Shown here: in pieces, positions 61,984 to 64,000 of the stretch
Layout: the number at the start of each line of letters is the position of its first letter
Numbering within the stretch: the first letter of the stretch is position 1
Origin: JBGMEA01 sp041447245
GTDB taxonomy: Bacteria > Bacillota > Clostridia > Eubacteriales > Anaerofustaceae
Assembly: GCA_041447245.1 (NCBI GenBank)
Contig: JBGMEA010000008.1
Span: 62,001-126,000, forward strand
DNA length: 64,000 bases
Direction: 5' to 3'
Notes under the pieces: model-generated
What the model saw: the letters and a program-made list of their open reading frames with translations, nothing else
What the model was told of the DNA's origin: nothing
Database searches by the model: none
Program-made: the position numbers and the translations under genes

Positions 61984-62361
61984 TTGAAAAGCAAAATTTT
62001 TCTAAATGATGGAATGATAATAGTAATTGTTATTACAATTTGCTTAATAAATTCTCTTTATTTAAAGCGGTTTGCTCAAGGTATGTTAAAATATCTATGT
62101 GTTTGCTATTTAGATGATTTTTTAGCACCTCTCTTATTATTAGCTTATTCAAACGTTTTTCTATGGTACATTAATCGAAAAATCCATACATTTTTACACG
62201 TCATCATGTTTTGTCTATTTGTTGGTTTCTTTTGGGAATACATAACGCCGATATTTAATCCTTCAAGTGTATCAGATCCATTTGATATATTTTGTTATTT
62301 ACTAGGTGGATTTACATATTGGATAATAAATAAACTGAAGGCAAAGCGACTGTTAATATAA
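61984..62361 (+). CDS. Small multi-pass membrane protein
   Basis: A 125-residue protein with about four hydrophobic segments (IIVIVITICLI, DFLAPLLLLAYSNVFLWYI, FLHVIMFCLFVGFFW, DIFCYLLGGFTYWII). The start codon is TTG 61984, 8 nt after the peptide stop, with a weak ribosome site, so it is probably coupled to that gene. No family is certain. It ends 40 bp before a terminator. Confidence 0.6.
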   Translation: MKSKIFLNDGMIIVIVITICLINSLYLKRFAQGMLKYLCVCYLDDFLAPLLLLAYSNVFLWYINRKIHTFLHVIMFCLFVGFFWEYITPIFNPSSVSDPFDIFCYLLGGFTYWIINKLKAKRLLI

Positions 62362-62399
62362 ATGACGTTGCTATTAATAAAAAAATCCGAAACATTAAA

Positions 62400-62436
62400 T
62401 AAAACGGGGCTGTCAAAATGACAGTTCCGTTTTATA
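62400..62436. terminator. Terminator closing the kinase-STAND locus
   Basis: AAAACGGGGCTGTCA pairs with TGACAGTTCCGTTTT (two wobble pairs) around AAA. It lies between the + strand small genes and the convergent minus-strand element genes. Confidence 0.8.
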
Positions 62437-62483
62437 ACAATCAGTTTTTATTGATAATTAGCGTACAACATTGCTACAAAAAT

Positions 62484-63089
62484 TTATCGATCCATCCTAT
62501 TTCCCCCACCTTTTTGCAAAGTCATTATCCCTCTATCCCTAGTTTTTTCCTGCTCCGCAATCACCCTACATAAATCTTCATTAAAAACCGCCACCGTCCT
62601 CCTATAAACAACTTTTCCATGTACTGTGGATAAATCATTGAGTGCTTTTCTGTCATACTCAAACGGCAACTCTGCTTCAAACCCGTCTTCAAAAATCATC
62701 ATCTCCGATTTCGGATCAACGGAAAAGTCCTGTACCGCTTTCACATGCTCTGCGTAATTCAGTTCATAAACATTCCCGTAAACTCCGCTTTTATCCCAGT
62801 AACGCAATTCCACGAAATAAGCCAGAATGCTATCACTCGTTTGTTCATGATAGATCTTCCAGGTGTTGTGTTCATAGGTTCCCTTAATAAAAACCTCCCG
62901 TTCTCTTATGCAGTGAGTTCCGGACGGACGGGACATCCAGAGAAGTTTTTTCTCCTCCGGATACCTGCTTTTTGCTGCGTTTCGCAAAATCTTTTGATCA
63001 ATCTCATAATCAGTCTGGTAATGCTCTGTGTTCGTGAGCATAATCGCCTTAAGGATCGGAATAATCGATGAATTCTTCCAAACTTTCAT
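62484..63089 (-). CDS. Hypothetical protein of the conjugative-element tail
   Basis: A 201-residue protein (WKNSSIIPILKAIMLTNTEH, LLWMSRPSGTHCIREREVF, YWDKSGVYGNVYELNYAEHV) beginning at ATG 63089, 1 nt after the stop of the ArdC-like gene, with AAAGGGCGG upstream. Proteins of this kind accompany antirestriction genes in integrative conjugative elements of Clostridia. No enzymatic motif is visible. Confidence 0.75.
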   Translation of the reverse strand: MKVWKNSSIIPILKAIMLTNTEHYQTDYEIDQKILRNAAKSRYPEEKKLLWMSRPSGTHCIREREVFIKGTYEHNTWKIYHEQTSDSILAYFVELRYWDKSGVYGNVYELNYAEHVKAVQDFSVDPKSEMMIFEDGFEAELPFEYDRKALNDLSTVHGKVVYRRTVAVFNEDLCRVIAEQEKTRDRGIMTLQKGGGNRMDR

Positions 63090-63090
63090 G

Positions 63091-64000
63091 TTATCGTACC
63101 GCCCTTTCATCGGATATTTTTCGATTCTTTTCCTGTTTGGGAACAACTCCAGTTTCAGACTCAATTGTAGGATTTTCTATCTGTTCTTTGATTCCCAAAC
63201 GCTCATTTAATTCGTCAATCATACCGGATGCTGTTATTCTGATTGTTTCAAGCGACATCTTTAATTCTTTCATTTCCCTCCCACTGCTCCATGCGGCGAT
63301 ATAGCCAAAAGAGTATTCTGAGGTATCAATCCCAAAGCTTTGTGATACCACATAAGCAATACTTTCTGCTTCCACCTCCATCGTCTGACGATCTATCGTC
63401 AGCTCATCGATATTGCTGTGCAGTTTTGCATGTGAAATCTCATGGATCAGCGTTTTCAGCCTGTGGATTTCACTAAGAGAATCCTTGACTACAATGAGCT
63501 GCTCCTCCGAGCTGAAATATCCGTTTGCATCGCCTGTTATTTCAGTAAACATAACAGGTACCGGGGAGAGTGCAATCAGTTCCGAGGTAAGTTCCTCGCA
63601 ACCTTCTGCAGTTCCCGTCAGAGAAGTAACTCCGATACTCGGAAGAGCTTTGCCTTCTGTTTGAGAAATGTCAAACACTCCCGCAGTGCGAAACCCGGTT
63701 CGGATCACTCTTAGTGTATCTTCTGATTCTTCGTTCGGCTTATCAATCTCATTTGATAAATCTTCCTGCTTCTCTTTTGACTGAAATTTCATCGGAGAAA
63801 AGATTCGGATGGCTTTTTCGCCCTTCTTGACATGCCTGCCAAATTTTACTTCCCAAGCACGATATCCGGCAACAAGTGTTGCCTCAGGCTTTTGCAGTGC
63901 AATCAGAATCGAATTGTTAATCGAGTAATGATGAAATTTTGACATAGTTGTCAGATACTTCCGGTAACGGTCTGACTCGAAGAGTTCCGCAATACCTTCT
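63091..64000 (-). CDS. ArdC/LtrC-like antirestriction protein with metallopeptidase domain (5' end outside window)
   Basis: The frame continues off the right edge; the visible 303 codons include the ArdC-type beginning (YLTTMSKFHHYSINNSILIA, GYRAWEVKFGRHVKKGEKAI), which binds single-stranded DNA in relatives. A zincin-like domain follows with HExxH in IHEISHAKLH and a later Glu in VEAESIAYVVSQSFG. LtrC/ArdC proteins protect incoming conjugative DNA from restriction. This indicates that an integrative or conjugative element extends to the right of the window. Confidence 0.85.
   Translation of the reverse strand, partial: EGIAELFESDRYRKYLTTMSKFHHYSINNSILIALQKPEATLVAGYRAWEVKFGRHVKKGEKAIRIFSPMKFQSKEKQEDLSNEIDKPNEESEDTLRVIRTGFRTAGVFDISQTEGKALPSIGVTSLTGTAEGCEELTSELIALSPVPVMFTEITGDANGYFSSEEQLIVVKDSLSEIHRLKTLIHEISHAKLHSNIDELTIDRQTMEVEAESIAYVVSQSFGIDTSEYSFGYIAAWSSGREMKELKMSLETIRITASGMIDELNERLGIKEQIENPTIESETGVVPKQEKNRKISDERAVR

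Noticed and set aside
1..64000. CRISPR arrays, tRNA or rRNA genes
   Set aside because: I saw no regularly spaced repeats and no tRNA or rRNA signatures. The CCA near 34912 lacks T-arm and anticodon-arm structure.

Overview
The window looks like low-to-mid GC Bacillota chromosome. The left half has Gram-positive features: near-consensus vegetative promoters (TTGACA, 17 bp, TATAAT-like), strong GGAGG ribosome binding sites, a CIRCE operator, LexA-type boxes, and a dnaA-dnaN pair with TTATCAACA boxes. Corrinoid-dependent methyl-transfer genes and a very large 2-hydroxyacyl-CoA dehydratase activase point to an anaerobe of the Clostridia or Erysipelotrichia type. I cannot name the species.

1-32.9 kb is ordinary chromosome. 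From left to right it holds two tandem paralogous lipoproteins, a MarR-controlled heterodimeric ABC exporter, an OmpR/HisKA two-component pair, and a methyl-transfer region (two uroporphyrinogen-decarboxylase-fold methyltransferases, one corrinoid protein, two TetR regulators and a 39-aa ORF). Next come a Bax-inhibitor-1 protein, an AIM24-family protein and P5C dehydrogenase. The replication origin region follows (dnaN, dnaA and DnaA boxes), then a HAD phosphatase and a frameshifted hydrolase. The rest is rpsF-ssb-rpsR, a CvpA/MscS/DUF951 operon, the activase fusion, a HEPN-like gene, and a thioredoxin-domain (DUF255) gene broken by a 19-nt insertion.

33-64 kb is an accessory mosaic. It opens with a serine recombinase preceded by two overlapping small ORFs and a GC-rich, structured intergenic stretch. 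Two nearly identical 1331-bp IS3-family elements (35256-36586 and 43203-44533) flank a defence cluster: XRE regulator, C5 cytosine methylase, NgoFVII/PLD-like nuclease, Z1 ATPase and Vsr, plus a separate HhH-like protein. After them come a chimeric junction between two truncated genes and an XRE/unknown/PD-(D/E)XK operon split by a third IS3-family element. An Hsp20 gene under CIRCE, a truncated replication-initiator-like HTH gene, a large unknown protein and an SOS-boxed Y-family polymerase follow.

The most novel-looking locus is 56398-62361. It encodes a 378-aa HTH-like protein and a 1239-aa fusion of a Ser/Thr kinase with an NB-ARC-type STAND NTPase and a long helical C-terminus. Four small proteins follow, including a 27-residue hydrophobic peptide. 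The architecture (effector or signalling domain plus STAND ATPase plus sensor repeats, in a defence-rich mobile region) suggests an undescribed anti-phage or stress-sensing system; that role is inference. The right edge has conjugative-element genes, including an ArdC/LtrC-like antirestriction metallopeptidase cut by the window end.
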